NCBI RefSeq assembly: GCF_023347535.1
Contig: NZ_CP094473.1
Span: forward strand, 2,480,001 to 2,544,000
Source of the DNA: Faecalibacterium sp. HTF-F
GTDB lineage: Bacteria > Bacillota > Clostridia > Oscillospirales > Ruminococcaceae
Length of the DNA: 64,000 nt
Direction: 5' to 3'
In this document: positions 52,227-60,687 of the stretch, in pieces
Layout: each line of letters starts with the position of its first letter
Position numbering within the stretch: position 1 is the stretch's first letter
Position numbers and translations under genes: made by a program
The notes under the pieces: generated by a model
The model's input: only the letters and a program-made list of their open reading frames with translations
Databases searched by the model: none
Told to the model about the DNA's origin: nothing

Positions 52227-52478
52227 TTATTTGGAGCGCCAGGTGATGCGGCCCTTAGAAAGATCATAGGGCGACATTTCCACGGTTACCTTGTCCCCGG
52301 GCAGGATACGGATGAAATTGGTCCGCAGCTTGCCGGAGATGTGCGCTAAGAGGATATGGCCGCTGGGAGTGAGCTTCCCGGTGTTCTTATCCTCGCTCAA
52401 CATTTCCACCTTAAAGATGGCGTTGGGCATGGCTTCACGCACAATGCCTTCGATCTCGATAACGTCTTCCTTAGACAA
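52227..52478 (-). CDS. infA: Translation initiation factor IF-1 with an internal insertion
   Basis: OB-fold factor that binds the ribosomal A site during initiation. Starts at TTG (52476-52478), with GGAGG eight bases upstream, giving [20 protein letters not shown]. It has 83 residues instead of the usual 71-72: between FKVEM and [10 protein letters not shown] there are 14 residues (27-40, [13 protein letters not shown] core) where most IF-1 have 3. The rest ([20 protein letters not shown]) is normal. First gene after its own promoter and a 265-nt leader. Confidence 0.93.
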   Translation of the reverse strand: MSKEDVIEIEGIVREAMPNAIFKVEMLSEDKNTGKLTPSGHILLAHISGKLRTNFIRILPGDKVTVEMSPYDLSKGRITWRSK

Positions 52479-52749
52479 GCTATTTGCCTCCTCATTGGAT
52501 CTGCTCAGTTTGTCGTTGAACCTGGGCCAGCGCCTTCGCTCCAAAGCCCTGAAAGCACCGCATCCTTCGTGCCTGCGCCCGATTTTCAGCAGTTTGCCGC
52601 TTCAGTGTTCCTTTGCTCCGGTGCCGGTCCACAGACGGACAGGCGGCGATGATCGCCACATACTTCATCTTTCGCGGCACAAAATCCGCAAAACGGGCAG
52701 AAAATCCCTGTCCGCCGAGGAAGTATCTGGCTTCCACAGCCATTTATAG
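52479..52749 (-). promoter_or_regulatory. Long leader of the infA-rpmJ-alpha operon
   Basis: If the promoter at 52750-52778 is used, transcription starts near 52,743 and leaves about 265 nt before infA. An 83-codon open frame (52492-52743) spans it, but its ATG sits at the predicted transcription start without a ribosome site. Many Firmicutes have a small KOW-domain gene between map and infA; a stretch reading KYVAIIAACPSVDRHRSK and [14 protein letters not shown] is only faintly like it. It may be a decayed KOW gene, a leaderless small protein or a regulatory leader. Confidence 0.4.
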
Positions 52750-52778
52750 ATTATACACCTTTTGTTGTCAATTTGCAA
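52750..52778 (-). promoter_or_regulatory. Promoter of the infA-alpha operon
   Basis: Minus-strand TTGCAA (52773-52778), exactly 17-bp spacer, perfect TATAAT (52750-52755). It separates infA and the alpha operon from map. Confidence 0.85.
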
Positions 52779-52975
52779 GAGCTTTTTTCCGTATTTCCGA
52801 TAAAAAATTCTTTCGATTCAAAAGCAGCTCTCCCCCGCTCCCGCCTTCGGTTTTCTCCACCGCGGAGATGAAACTTTTTCACGAAAAGTTGTCGTAATTG
52901 CACAAATTGCAGGAGTGGAGAGGGAAAAGAGCCGTCTGCTGTTCCTCAGCAGACAGTCTTTTCCGGCAAATAAAA
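52779..52975. other. Gene-free region between map and infA, first part
   Basis: The whole gap from 52779 to 53387 has no gene. This part has a hairpin GTCTGCTG/CAGCAGAC (52934-52954) followed by a short T-run on plus. It also has a stretch (about 52845-52905) ending CTTTTTCACGAAAAGTTGTCG that resembles the tail of E2, perhaps an eighth, worn copy. Confidence 0.45.
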
Positions 52976-53105
52976 CGATTTAAAATGCCCTCCGCTGTGC
53001 TTTGGGCATAGTCAGAGGAAGTATTATTTTAAATTTCGGGATATCGGAACGCCTGCGGGCGTTCCGATATCCCATTTTCATGGGAGGGGTCGTAGAGGGA
53101 GACGA
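52976..53105 (+). repeat. E2 repeat copy A
   Basis: First hairpin ATGCCC/GGGCAT (52985-53009), with ATTTAAAAT before and ATTTTAAAT after it able to close an outer helix. Second hairpin GGGATATCGGAACGC (53038-53052) with GCGTTCCGATATCCC (53059-53073), 15 of 15 paired, CTGCGG cap. Tail TTTTCATGGGAGGGGTCG. A further GC-rich hairpin (GCAGCGCCGC/GCGGCGCTGC, about 53114-53146) and an R1 copy follow. Confidence 0.88.
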
Positions 53106-53175
53106 CATTTGCAGCGCCGCTTTCTGCGAAAGCGCGGCGCTGCGGAGAAAGCTTCTACCAGCCTTCAGCAGGCTG

Positions 53176-53286
53176 AACCCTCTCAGGCGCTCCCGAAGGG
53201 AGAGCTTTTTGTGCTGACCGGCAGATGTCCAAAGCTCCCCCTTCGGGGGAGCTGGACGCAACCAGCGGGAGCGGACTGAGAGGGTT
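53176..53286 (+). repeat. R1 repeat copy f (111 bp), with an extra right arm
   Basis: Ends AACCCTCTCAGGC (53176-53188) and GACTGAGAGGGTT (53274-53286). A second right-arm-like piece (CCCCTTTGGGG, then TTGACTGAGAGAG) continues to about 53340, suggesting a nested or duplicated insertion. Confidence 0.78.
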
Positions 53287-53387
53287 TGCCGTCCCCTTTG
53301 GGGAAGTTGGCAAAGCCGACAGGCCTTGACTGAGAGAGCAAGCCTGCTAACCAAAAAAGCAGCTGCGACAAGAATACTCCATACGCA

Positions 53388-53429
53388 AAAGGAGCCGCTG
53401 CACATGGTTTCGTGCAGCGGCTCCTTTTT
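53388..53429 (-). terminator. Terminator of adk-map
   Basis: AAAAGGAGCCGCTGCAC/GTGCAGCGGCTCCTTTT stem (17 bp), T-rich on both sides, 10 bp past the map stop. Confidence 0.93.
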
Positions 53430-53438
53430 TATGATTGC

Positions 53439-54230
53439 TTACTTCAGGCTGAACTTTTCCGGGTCAAAGTCCGGGTCATCCCAGAAGCGGGTCATGATCT
53501 CGGTGTGATCCTTCAGGATCGCATTGGAGTGCTCAAAGTGCGCAGCCAGACCACCATCCTTGGTCTTGACGGTCCAGCCGTCCTTGGACTGAGTGATCTT
53601 GCAGTCGTACTGGCAGATCATGGGCTCGATGGCAATGGTCATGCCGGGCACAAGGCGCGGGCCGCGGCCCTGATGGCCGTAGTTGGGCACTTCCGGGTCC
53701 TCGTGCAGCTCACGGCCGGTGCCGTGGCCCACGAACTCCCGGACGACCGAGAATCCGGCGTCCTCGCAGTAGCTCTGCACGGCATAGCCGATGTCGCCGA
53801 TGCGGTTGCCGGCCACAGCCTGCTCAATACCCTTATACAGAGCAGCCTTGGTCACGTCCAGCAGACGCTGTGCTTCCAGATCGACCTTACCCACCGCATA
53901 GGTGCAGGCATTGTCGCCGTTGAAGCCGTCGATCTTTGCACCGGTGTCGATGCTGACGATGTCACCGGGGCGGATGACGATGTCATGCGAAGGGATACCG
54001 TGGATAACGGTATCGTTCAGGCTGATGCAGGCCGTGCCGGGAAAGCCATACAGACCCTTGAAATTGGGGGTGCCGCCGTGCTTCACGATGAAGTCGTAGA
54101 TCAGCTTATCCAATTCCCATGTGGTCATACCTGCTTCGATATGCTCACCGCCGTACTTCAGGGCAGCTGCGCTCAGGGCATTTGCCTTGCGCATGCCGTC
54201 CAGCTCTTTCGCATTTTTGATCTGAATCAC
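53439..54230 (-). CDS. map: Methionine aminopeptidase type I
   Basis: Removes the initiator Met. The 263-residue protein has the metal ligands in DIVSIDTGAKIDGFNGDNACT (two Asp), EFVGHGTGRELHEDP (His) and IAIEPMI plus the C-terminal Glu (AHFEHSNAI). Starts with GTG (54228-54230), with GGAGG seven bases upstream inside the end of adk. It follows adk by 2 bp. The C-terminus is about 12 residues longer than usual. Confidence 0.97.
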   Translation of the reverse strand: MIQIKNAKELDGMRKANALSAAALKYGGEHIEAGMTTWELDKLIYDFIVKHGGTPNFKGLYGFPGTACISLNDTVIHGIPSHDIVIRPGDIVSIDTGAKIDGFNGDNACTYAVGKVDLEAQRLLDVTKAALYKGIEQAVAGNRIGDIGYAVQSYCEDAGFSVVREFVGHGTGRELHEDPEVPNYGHQGRGPRLVPGMTIAIEPMICQYDCKITQSKDGWTVKTKDGGLAAHFEHSNAILKDHTEIMTRFWDDPDFDPEKFSLK

Positions 54231-54232
54231 AA

Positions 54233-54865
54233 TTATGCCTCCAAAGCCTTCATGACTTCAGCCGTGGTCTCCTCGATGGAGGGGCAGAACTTGATCTCTG
54301 CCAGCTTGCCGCGGGTACGGTAGAACTCCACCAGCGGCTCGGTCTGCTCATGATATGCTTTCAGGCGATCCAGCACGGTGGCAGGCTGGTCGTCCTTGCG
54401 GATGACGGTCTTACCGCCGCACAGGTCGCACACACCCTCGACCTTGCTCTTCTTGTTGACGATGTGGTAGCTTGCGCCGCACTTCTCGCAGACGCGGCGG
54501 CCGCTCATGCGGTCAACGATCACATTGTCCTCGACCTGCAGCTCCAGCACCTTGTCGATGCGGATGCCCATGGTCTCGATGGCCTCGGCCTGAGCGATGG
54601 TGCGGGGCACACCGTCCAGAATAAAGCCATTTGCGCAGTCCGGCTGAGCCAGACGCTCTTTCAGGATGCCGATGATGACCTCATCGGGCACCAGTGCACC
54701 GGCGTCCATGAAGCTCTTGGCCTTCAGGCCCATTTCGGTGCCTTCCTTGACAGCAGCGCGCAGGATGTTGCCGGTGCTGATGGAGGGGATGTTCAGCTTG
54801 GCGCAGATGATCTCGGCCTGCGTGCCCTTACCGGCACCAGGTGCGCCCAACAGGATCAGGTTCAT
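54233..54865 (-). CDS. adk: Adenylate kinase, zinc-LID form
   Basis: Interconverts ATP + AMP and 2 ADP. The 210-residue protein has the P-loop GAPGAGKGTQA, FILDGVPRTIAQAEA and DRMSGRRVCEKCGASYH followed by CDLCGG. The four LID cysteines bind zinc in Gram-positives. It follows a terminator-like hairpin after secY and is coupled to map. Confidence 0.98.
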   Translation of the reverse strand: MNLILLGAPGAGKGTQAEIICAKLNIPSISTGNILRAAVKEGTEMGLKAKSFMDAGALVPDEVIIGILKERLAQPDCANGFILDGVPRTIAQAEAIETMGIRIDKVLELQVEDNVIVDRMSGRRVCEKCGASYHIVNKKSKVEGVCDLCGGKTVIRKDDQPATVLDRLKAYHEQTEPLVEFYRTRGKLAEIKFCPSIEETTAEVMKALEA

Positions 54866-54911
54866 AGGATCATTCCTTTCCTTTGTTAGAGGATGTAAAC
54901 TCCAAAAAAGT

Positions 54912-54957
54912 AAAAAAGCACTGAAAAGTTCGAGCGTACTCTCCTTTCCAGTGCTTT
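54912..54957 (-). terminator. Terminator-like hairpin between secY and adk
   Basis: AAAGCACTG/CAGTGCTTT stem with a 25-nt loop, followed by TTTTTT and TTTTTTGG on the minus strand, about 22 bp past the secY stop. It may partly end the spc operon before adk-map. Confidence 0.72.
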
Positions 54958-54979
54958 CTCACATCTTAATTATTGTGGA

Positions 54980-56275
54980 TCAACCAAGGAAGCCCTTGTG
55001 GTTGCGCATCGTCATGAAGCTGTCGAGGCTACGGGTGGTATCAAGTGCCACACCAACCACGATCAGCAGGCTGGTACCGCCCAGCTGGATGCTCATACCG
55101 GTCAGGTTGCCCAGAATGATCGGCAGCACAGCCACCGCAGCCAGGAAGATGGCACCGATGAGGGTGATCTTGTTCAGGGTGCGGGTGATGAAATCGCTGG
55201 TCGGCTTGCCGGGACGGAAGCCGGGGATCGAGCCGTTGTTGCGGCGCAGATTGTTGGCGATCTCAACGGGGTTGTACTGGATGGCCACATAGAAGTAGTT
55301 GAATGCCAGGATCAGCAGCAGGTAGATCACAACATACAGCCAGGAGGTGTAGTTGAAGGTGTGGAAGAATGCATACCACACCGGGTGTGCCTGCTGGTCG
55401 ATCTGCAGGAAGCTGCCGATGGTGCCTGGGATGGACACCAGAGCCGAAGCGAAGATGATGGGCATGACGCCGCTCATGTTCAGCTTCAGGGGCAGATAGC
55501 TGTTCTGACCGCCCATCTGCTTGCGGCCTACCACGCGCTTTGCGTACTGAATGGTGATGCGGCGCTCTGCGTTGGTCATGACGACCACGAAGACCACAGC
55601 CACCAGTGCCAGCACGATCAGCAGCGGCAGGAAGAAGTAGTACTGGGGCTTGCCGGACGCTGCCTGAGTCAGCAGACCCTTGACAGAGGTGTACAGCGAA
55701 GACCAGTTGGAGACGATCGAAGCAAAGATGATGAGCGAGACACCGTTGCCGATGCCCTTATCATCGATCTGCTCACCGCACCATGTGATCAGCTGTGCGC
55801 CGGCCACAAAGGTTGCGATGATGACGATGGCGGCAAAGATGCCGGCACCGCCGGAAACGTACTTCAGTGCGCCCATATTGCGGATCACGAAGTAGTAGCC
55901 GATGCTCATGATCAGAGCGACCACGGCACCTGCATACCGGTTGATCTGCTGCAGCTTCTGCTGTCCGTCGGCTTCCTTTGCCATGTTTTCCAGCGCGGGG
56001 ATTGCCACGGTGAGCAGCTGCACAATAATGGAGGCGTTGATATAGGGTGTCACACCTAACGCGAAGAGCGTGCAACGAGCCAGTGCACCGCCGCTCATCA
56101 TGTTCAGATAAGAGAGCATGTCGCCGTTTGCGAACATCTGCGTCAGCGCAGAGCCGGAAACGAACGGAACGGGGATGGCACAGCCCAGACGGTACACCAC
56201 GAGGATCGCCAGCGTGAACAGGAGACGATTTTTAAGCTCGGGGATCTTCCATGCGTTACGGAATGTTTGGAACAC
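54980..56275 (-). CDS. secY: Preprotein translocase subunit SecY
   Basis: Ten-helix channel of the Sec export system, 431 residues. It has FRNAWKIPELKNRLLFTLAI at the start, LGVTPYINASIIVQLL, and the helix 7 to 10 region with FRPGKPTSDFI. Starts with GTG (56273-56275); GAGGTGA lies upstream, and only one base separates it from rplO. Confidence 0.98.
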   Translation of the reverse strand: MFQTFRNAWKIPELKNRLLFTLAILVVYRLGCAIPVPFVSGSALTQMFANGDMLSYLNMMSGGALARCTLFALGVTPYINASIIVQLLTVAIPALENMAKEADGQQKLQQINRYAGAVVALIMSIGYYFVIRNMGALKYVSGGAGIFAAIVIIATFVAGAQLITWCGEQIDDKGIGNGVSLIIFASIVSNWSSLYTSVKGLLTQAASGKPQYYFFLPLLIVLALVAVVFVVVMTNAERRITIQYAKRVVGRKQMGGQNSYLPLKLNMSGVMPIIFASALVSIPGTIGSFLQIDQQAHPVWYAFFHTFNYTSWLYVVIYLLLILAFNYFYVAIQYNPVEIANNLRRNNGSIPGFRPGKPTSDFITRTLNKITLIGAIFLAAVAVLPIILGNLTGMSIQLGGTSLLIVVGVALDTTRSLDSFMTMRNHKGFLG

Positions 56276-56276
56276 C

Positions 56277-56717
56277 TTACATCACCTCAGCCTTTCCGCC
56301 TGCCTTCTCGATTTTCTCTTTGGCAGAAGCGGAATAGGCTGCGGCCTTCACGGTCAGAGCCTTGGTCAGCTCGCCGTTGCCCAGAACCTTAACGCCGTCC
56401 AGAGTCTTCTTGACCAGACCCTTTGCCTTCAGAGCCTCGGTATCGACGACATCGCCGGCATTGAAAGCAGCTTCCAGATCAGCCACGTTGACGATGGCGT
56501 ACTGGGTAGCAAAGATGTTGTTAAAGCCAACCTTGGGCAGGCGGCGTGCCAGAGGCATCTGGCCGCCCTCGAAACCAGCGTGCTTCACGCCGGAACGGGC
56601 CTTCTGGCCCTTGCTGCCGAAGCCGGCAGTCTTGCCATTGCCGGAGCCAATGCCGCGGCCCTTGCGGGTCACAGCCTTGTTTGCGCCGGGAATCGCGTGC
56701 AATTCATGAAGTTTCAT
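56277..56717 (-). CDS. rplO: 50S ribosomal protein L15
   Basis: 146-residue protein: MKLHELHAIPGANKAVTRKG, GRGIGSGNGKTAGFGSKGQK, GFEGGQMPLARRLPKVGF. Coupled to secY, 20 bp after rpmD. Confidence 0.98.
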   Translation of the reverse strand: MKLHELHAIPGANKAVTRKGRGIGSGNGKTAGFGSKGQKARSGVKHAGFEGGQMPLARRLPKVGFNNIFATQYAIVNVADLEAAFNAGDVVDTEALKAKGLVKKTLDGVKVLGNGELTKALTVKAAAYSASAKEKIEKAGGKAEVM

Positions 56718-56737
56718 TATGCGTATACCCCCTGCTA

Positions 56738-56923
56738 TTAGGCTTCGGTGACGCTGAGCATAAAGCCGATCTTTGCGATCTTGCCCTGCGTAGCGGCATT
56801 GTCAGGCTGAACGGTAACGTCGCCCGGCTTCTTCAGGCCCAGAGCCTCAGCGGTAGCGATCTGCTTAGCGCCGCGGCCAATCAGGCTCTTCTTCAGCTCG
56901 ATCTTGAGCATCTTATCTGCCAT
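56738..56923 (-). CDS. rpmD: 50S ribosomal protein L30
   Basis: 61-residue protein (LKIELKKSLIGRGAKQIATA). Short Gram-positive form. It lies 14 bp after rpsE. Confidence 0.95.
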   Translation of the reverse strand: MADKMLKIELKKSLIGRGAKQIATAEALGLKKPGDVTVQPDNAATQGKIAKIGFMLSVTEA

Positions 56924-56937
56924 GGTTTGTTACCTCC

Positions 56938-57438
56938 TTAACCCAGAATTTCTTTCACGGTCTTGCCGCGCTTCTCAGCGACAGACTCAGCGCTGACCAG
57001 GCCGCACAGACCTGCGAAGGTAGCAGAAACAACGTTGATGGGGTTGTTGGAACGCATAGACTTCGCACGGATGTCCTTGATGCCAGCTGCCTCAATGACG
57101 GCACGCACAGGGCCGCCGGCGATCATACCGGTACCGGGTGCAGCCGGCTTGAGCAGAACGGCGCCTGCGCCGTACTTGCCGACGATCTCGTGGGGGATGG
57201 TGGTGCCCTTCAGGGCAACCTTGTGCATGTTCTTCTTAGCAGCAGCTTCGCCCTTGCGGATTGCCTCAGGCACTTCGCCGGACTTGCCGATGCCGTAACC
57301 GATGTTGCCCTTGCCGTCGCCCACGACAACCAGAGCGGCAAACTTCATGATGCGGCCGCCCTTGACAGTCTTGGAAACGCGGTTGATGGAGACAACCTTG
57401 GTGATCATGCCGTCGTCTTCACGGTTTCTCATAGCCAT
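56938..57438 (-). CDS. rpsE: 30S ribosomal protein S5
   Basis: 166-residue protein that helps decoding fidelity. [20 protein letters not shown] is the double-stranded-RNA-binding part; [20 protein letters not shown] follows. Strong AGGAGG ribosome site. Confidence 0.98.
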   Translation of the reverse strand: MAMRNREDDGMITKVVSINRVSKTVKGGRIMKFAALVVVGDGKGNIGYGIGKSGEVPEAIRKGEAAAKKNMHKVALKGTTIPHEIVGKYGAGAVLLKPAAPGTGMIAGGPVRAVIEAAGIKDIRAKSMRSNNPINVVSATFAGLCGLVSAESVAEKRGKTVKEILG

Positions 57439-57457
57439 AATGTGTTTCCTCCTCTCA

Positions 57458-57817
57458 TTACAGCTTCAGGCCGCCCTCACGGGCGCCATCAGCCAGGGCC
57501 TTAACACGGCCATGATAAACGTAGCCACCACGGTCGAACACGACCTCGGTGATGCCCTTTTCCAGAGCCTTTGCTGCGATCTTCTTGCCGATCTCAGCAG
57601 CGGCCTCGACGTTGCCGCCGTTGCCGTTGAAGTCCTTGTCCATAGTAGAAGCCGACACCAGAGTCACGCCCTGCTCATCATCGATGATCTGAGCGTAAAT
57701 GTGCTTGGCGGAGCGGAAAACATCCAGGCGAGGACGTGCTGCGGTGCCGCTGATCTTGTTACGAACGCGGCGATGACGACGAAGACGAGCTTCGTTCTTG
57801 TCGATCTGCTTAACCAT
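57458..57817 (-). CDS. rplR: 50S ribosomal protein L18
   Basis: 119-residue 5S-rRNA-binding protein: [57 protein letters not shown]. 18 bp after rplF. Confidence 0.98.
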   Translation of the reverse strand: MVKQIDKNEARLRRHRRVRNKISGTAARPRLDVFRSAKHIYAQIIDDEQGVTLVSASTMDKDFNGNGGNVEAAAEIGKKIAAKALEKGITEVVFDRGGYVYHGRVKALADGAREGGLKL

Positions 57818-57835
57818 TGTCTTTCACTCCTTACC

Positions 57836-58387
57836 TTATTTCTTGCCCTTGCCGGCCTTGCCTTCTTTGTGCTTGACAACCTCGCCCTCGTAGCGGATGC
57901 CCTTGCCCTTGTAAGGCTCGGGCGGCTTCTTGGCGCGGATCTCGGCAGCATACTGGCCGACCTTCTGCTTGTCAATACCGGTAACGGTGAAGTGGTTGGG
58001 ATCCTGCCACACGATGGTGCAGTCCTCAGTATCAGGAATGTTCACCTGATGAGAGAAGCCCAGGTTCATGACCAGGTTGGAGCCCTGCTTCTGGCAGCGC
58101 AGGCCGACGCCCACGATCTCCAGCTTCTTCTCGTAGCCGTTCACAACACCGTTCACCATGTTGGCGATGTTGGTACGGGTCAGGCCGTGCAGGCTGCGGG
58201 CCTGGGGTTCGTCATTGGGGCGGGTAACCAGAACTTCATTGCCCTCGACCTTGACGGTCATCAGGGGATGATAGTTGGAATTCAGGCTGCCCTTGGGGCC
58301 CTTGACGGCAACCTGGTGTGCTGCCTCATCGACAGTAACAGTGACGCCGGCAGGAATGACGATGGGTTTTCTTCCAATTCTCGACAT
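57836..58387 (-). CDS. rplF: 50S ribosomal protein L6
   Basis: 183-residue protein: MSRIGRKPIVIPAGVTVTVD, ARSLHGLTRTNIANMVNGV, RAKKPPEPYKGKGIRYEGE. 17 bp after rpsH. Confidence 0.98.
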   Translation of the reverse strand: MSRIGRKPIVIPAGVTVTVDEAAHQVAVKGPKGSLNSNYHPLMTVKVEGNEVLVTRPNDEPQARSLHGLTRTNIANMVNGVVNGYEKKLEIVGVGLRCQKQGSNLVMNLGFSHQVNIPDTEDCTIVWQDPNHFTVTGIDKQKVGQYAAEIRAKKPPEPYKGKGIRYEGEVVKHKEGKAGKGKK

Positions 58388-58404
58388 TGTCTTTTACCCC
58401 TTTC

Positions 58405-58803
58405 TTACCACACGTAGGCCAGGACTTCGCCGCCGACGTGCTCAGCGCGTGCAGCCTTATCAGTCATGATGCCCTTAGAGGTGGAAATGATTGCGGTGCC
58501 CAGGCCCTTCATGACCTTGGGCATATCCTCGCAGTTGGTGTAGATGCGCAGGCCGGGCTTGGACACGCGGCGCAGACCAGCGATAACGGGCTCGCCGTTA
58601 GCCTGATACTTCAGGGTGACAACGATGGTGCCCTGAACGGTGTCGTTCTTGACCTGCATGCCCTTGATGTAGCCCTCGTCAACCAGAATCTGGCAGATAG
58701 CCTTCTTCATGTTGGAAGCGGGGATCTCCACAGAAGGGTGTTTGGCAGTGCTAGCGTTGCGGATGCGAGTCAGCAGGTCCGCGATAGGATCAGTAATCTG
58801 CAT
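58405..58803 (-). CDS. rpsH: 30S ribosomal protein S8
   Basis: 132-residue central-domain protein: [61 protein letters not shown]8 is a repressor of the spc operon in E. coli. It is preceded by a 110-bp gap with a strong hairpin. Confidence 0.98.
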   Translation of the reverse strand: MQITDPIADLLTRIRNASTAKHPSVEIPASNMKKAICQILVDEGYIKGMQVKNDTVQGTIVVTLKYQANGEPVIAGLRRVSKPGLRIYTNCEDMPKVMKGLGTAIISTSKGIMTDKAARAEHVGGEVLAYVW

Positions 58804-58850
58804 TTGCCACTAACCTCCTTAGATTAGCTCTCGTTTGTTTTATAATGATA

Positions 58851-58880
58851 CCGCCCCGAAACATCGTTGCCCCGGGGCGG
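58851..58880 (-). promoter_or_regulatory. Hairpin in the rpsN-rpsH gap
   Basis: CCGCCCCG/CGGGGCGG stem with a 14-nt loop in an otherwise tightly packed operon, followed on the minus strand by TATCATTATAAAAC. It could be a partial terminator, a processing site or an S8-type regulatory site. It is not a clear terminator. Confidence 0.5.
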
Positions 58881-58913
58881 ATATCCGACAAATTATCCGG
58901 CCCTCTGGCTTGA

Positions 58914-59099
58914 TTACCAGGAAGCCTTCTTCACGCCCGGGATCTCGCCCTTGTAGGCCAGCTCACGGAAGCACACACGGCACACGCCGTACTTGCGCAG
59001 CACGGAGTGGGGACGGCCGCAGATGCGGCAGCGGGTGTATGCACGGGTAGAGAACTTAGCAGGACGAGACTGCTTCAGCTTCATAGACAGTTTAGCCAT
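58914..59099 (-). CDS. rpsN: 30S ribosomal protein S14 type Z
   Basis: 61-residue zinc-binding form with [20 protein letters not shown] (C-x2-C-x12-C-x2-C). 17 bp after rplE. In Bacillus a second, zinc-free S14 exists; none is in this window. Confidence 0.98.
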   Translation of the reverse strand: MAKLSMKLKQSRPAKFSTRAYTRCRICGRPHSVLRKYGVCRVCFRELAYKGEIPGVKKASW

Positions 59100-59116
59100 T
59101 GTAGAAATCTCCTCCC

Positions 59117-59662
59117 TTAGTTGTTCTCTGCGAACGGAGCGCCCAGAGCCTTCAGCAGCTCCTTGCCCTCTTCGTCAGTCTTGGCAGTGGTGACAAAGCA
59201 GACATCCATGCCGCGGACTGCATCGACCTTCTCGAAGTCGATCTCGGGGAAGATGATCTGCTCCTTGATGCCGCATGCAAAGTTGCCGCGGCCGTCAAAA
59301 CCGTTGCCGTTGATGCCGCGGAAGTCGCGGACACGGGGCAGTGCGATGTTGAAGAAGCGATCGACGAACTCATACATACGCTCACCGCGCAGGGTGACCT
59401 TGCAGCCGATGGGAGTGCCCTGGCGCAGCTTGAAGTTAGCAACGCTCTTCTTGGCACGGCAGACGACTGCCTTCTGGCCAGTGATCTGGCCCAGATCCTT
59501 CATGACAGCTTCCAGGATCTTCTCGTTGTCCTTGGCTTCGCCGCAGGCAACGTTGATGACGACCTTGTCCAGCTTGGGGATCTGCATAACGCTCTTGTAA
59601 CCGAACTTGGAGTTCAGAGCAGGAGCAATTTCATTGACATACTGTTCTTTCAAACGAGCCAT
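59117..59662 (-). CDS. rplE: 50S ribosomal protein L5
   Basis: 181-residue 5S-rRNA-binding protein: [60 protein letters not shown]. 17 bp after rplX. Confidence 0.98.
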   Translation of the reverse strand: MARLKEQYVNEIAPALNSKFGYKSVMQIPKLDKVVINVACGEAKDNEKILEAVMKDLGQITGQKAVVCRAKKSVANFKLRQGTPIGCKVTLRGERMYEFVDRFFNIALPRVRDFRGINGNGFDGRGNFACGIKEQIIFPEIDFEKVDAVRGMDVCFVTTAKTDEEGKELLKALGAPFAENN

Positions 59663-59679
59663 TGTTCCTTACTCCTTTC

Positions 59680-59994
59680 TTACAGCTCAGCGCCGCACTT
59701 CTTGCAGACGCGAACCATCTTGCCGTCCTTCTCGACGTGGCCCACACGCACGGCCTTGCCGCACTTGGGGCAGATGGGCATGACCTTGGATGCGTACATA
59801 GCACCCTCAGCCTTGACGATGCCGCCCTGCTCGCCCTGACGACGAGGCTTGACGTGCTTGGTAACCATGTTCTGGCCCTCAACGATGACCTTGTTCTCAG
59901 AGGGGCTGACCTGCAGGACCTTACCAGTGTGGCCCTTGTCCTTGCCGCTGATGATCATAACGTTGTCGCCGGTTTTAACATGAAGATTATTCAT
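59680..59994 (-). CDS. rplX: 50S ribosomal protein L24
   Basis: 104-residue assembly initiator with a KOW start (KTGDNVMIISGKDKGHTGKV). The C-terminal half carries two CxxC pairs (ICPKCGKA, RVCKKCGAEL). AGGAGGTTT ribosome site. Confidence 0.98.
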   Translation of the reverse strand: MNNLHVKTGDNVMIISGKDKGHTGKVLQVSPSENKVIVEGQNMVTKHVKPRRQGEQGGIVKAEGAMYASKVMPICPKCGKAVRVGHVEKDGKMVRVCKKCGAEL

Positions 59995-60007
59995 TTTTAA
60001 AACCTCC

Positions 60008-60376
60008 TTACAGCGATTCCGGAGCCAGGCTCAGGATCTTGGTGTAGCCGGCATCACGCAGCTCACGAGCAACGGGTCCAAAGATACGGGTACCCTTGGG
60101 GCTCTTGTCGGCCATGACGATAACGGCGGCGTTCTCATCGAAACGGATGTAGGAGCCGTCGTCGCGGCGGACGCCATGCTTGCTGCGCACGATGACAGCC
60201 TTGACGACGTCGCCCTTCTTAACGGAGCCGCCGGGGGCTGCCTTCTTGACAGAGCAGACCACGACGTCACCAATGTTTGCGTATCTCTTGCGGGTGCCGC
60301 CCAGCACGCGGAAGCACATCAGCTCCTTGGCACCGGTGTTGTCGGCAACTTTGAGATAAGTTTGCATCTGAACCAT
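60008..60376 (-). CDS. rplN: 50S ribosomal protein L14
   Basis: 122-residue protein: [60 protein letters not shown]. 41 bp after rpsQ. Confidence 0.98.
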   Translation of the reverse strand: MVQMQTYLKVADNTGAKELMCFRVLGGTRKRYANIGDVVVCSVKKAAPGGSVKKGDVVKAVIVRSKHGVRRDDGSYIRFDENAAVIVMADKSPKGTRIFGPVARELRDAGYTKILSLAPESL

Positions 60377-60417
60377 ATCAGATATCTCCTTTCAAACTGT
60401 TCAAAGCAGCGGGCAAA

Positions 60418-60675
60418 TTACTTTGCCTTCTCAACGATACGGACCAGGCGCCAGCGCACATCCTTGGACAGGGGGCGGCACTCCATGATCTCAACACGGT
60501 CACCGATGCCGCACTCGTTCTGCTCATCACGAGCCTTGAACTTGGCGGTACGCTTCAGGATCTTCTTGTACAGGGGGTGCTGCACGCTATCCTTAACGGC
60601 AACCACGATGGTCTTATCCATCTTGTCGGACACGACGATGCCGACGCGGGTCTTTCTCAGATTACGTTCTTCCAT
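60418..60675 (-). CDS. rpsQ: 30S ribosomal protein S17
   Basis: 85-residue OB-fold protein: [20 protein letters not shown], then [20 protein letters not shown]. 12 bp after rpmC. Confidence 0.98.
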   Translation of the reverse strand: MEERNLRKTRVGIVVSDKMDKTIVVAVKDSVQHPLYKKILKRTAKFKARDEQNECGIGDRVEIMECRPLSKDVRWRLVRIVEKAK

Positions 60676-60687
60676 CGTTTAACCTCC

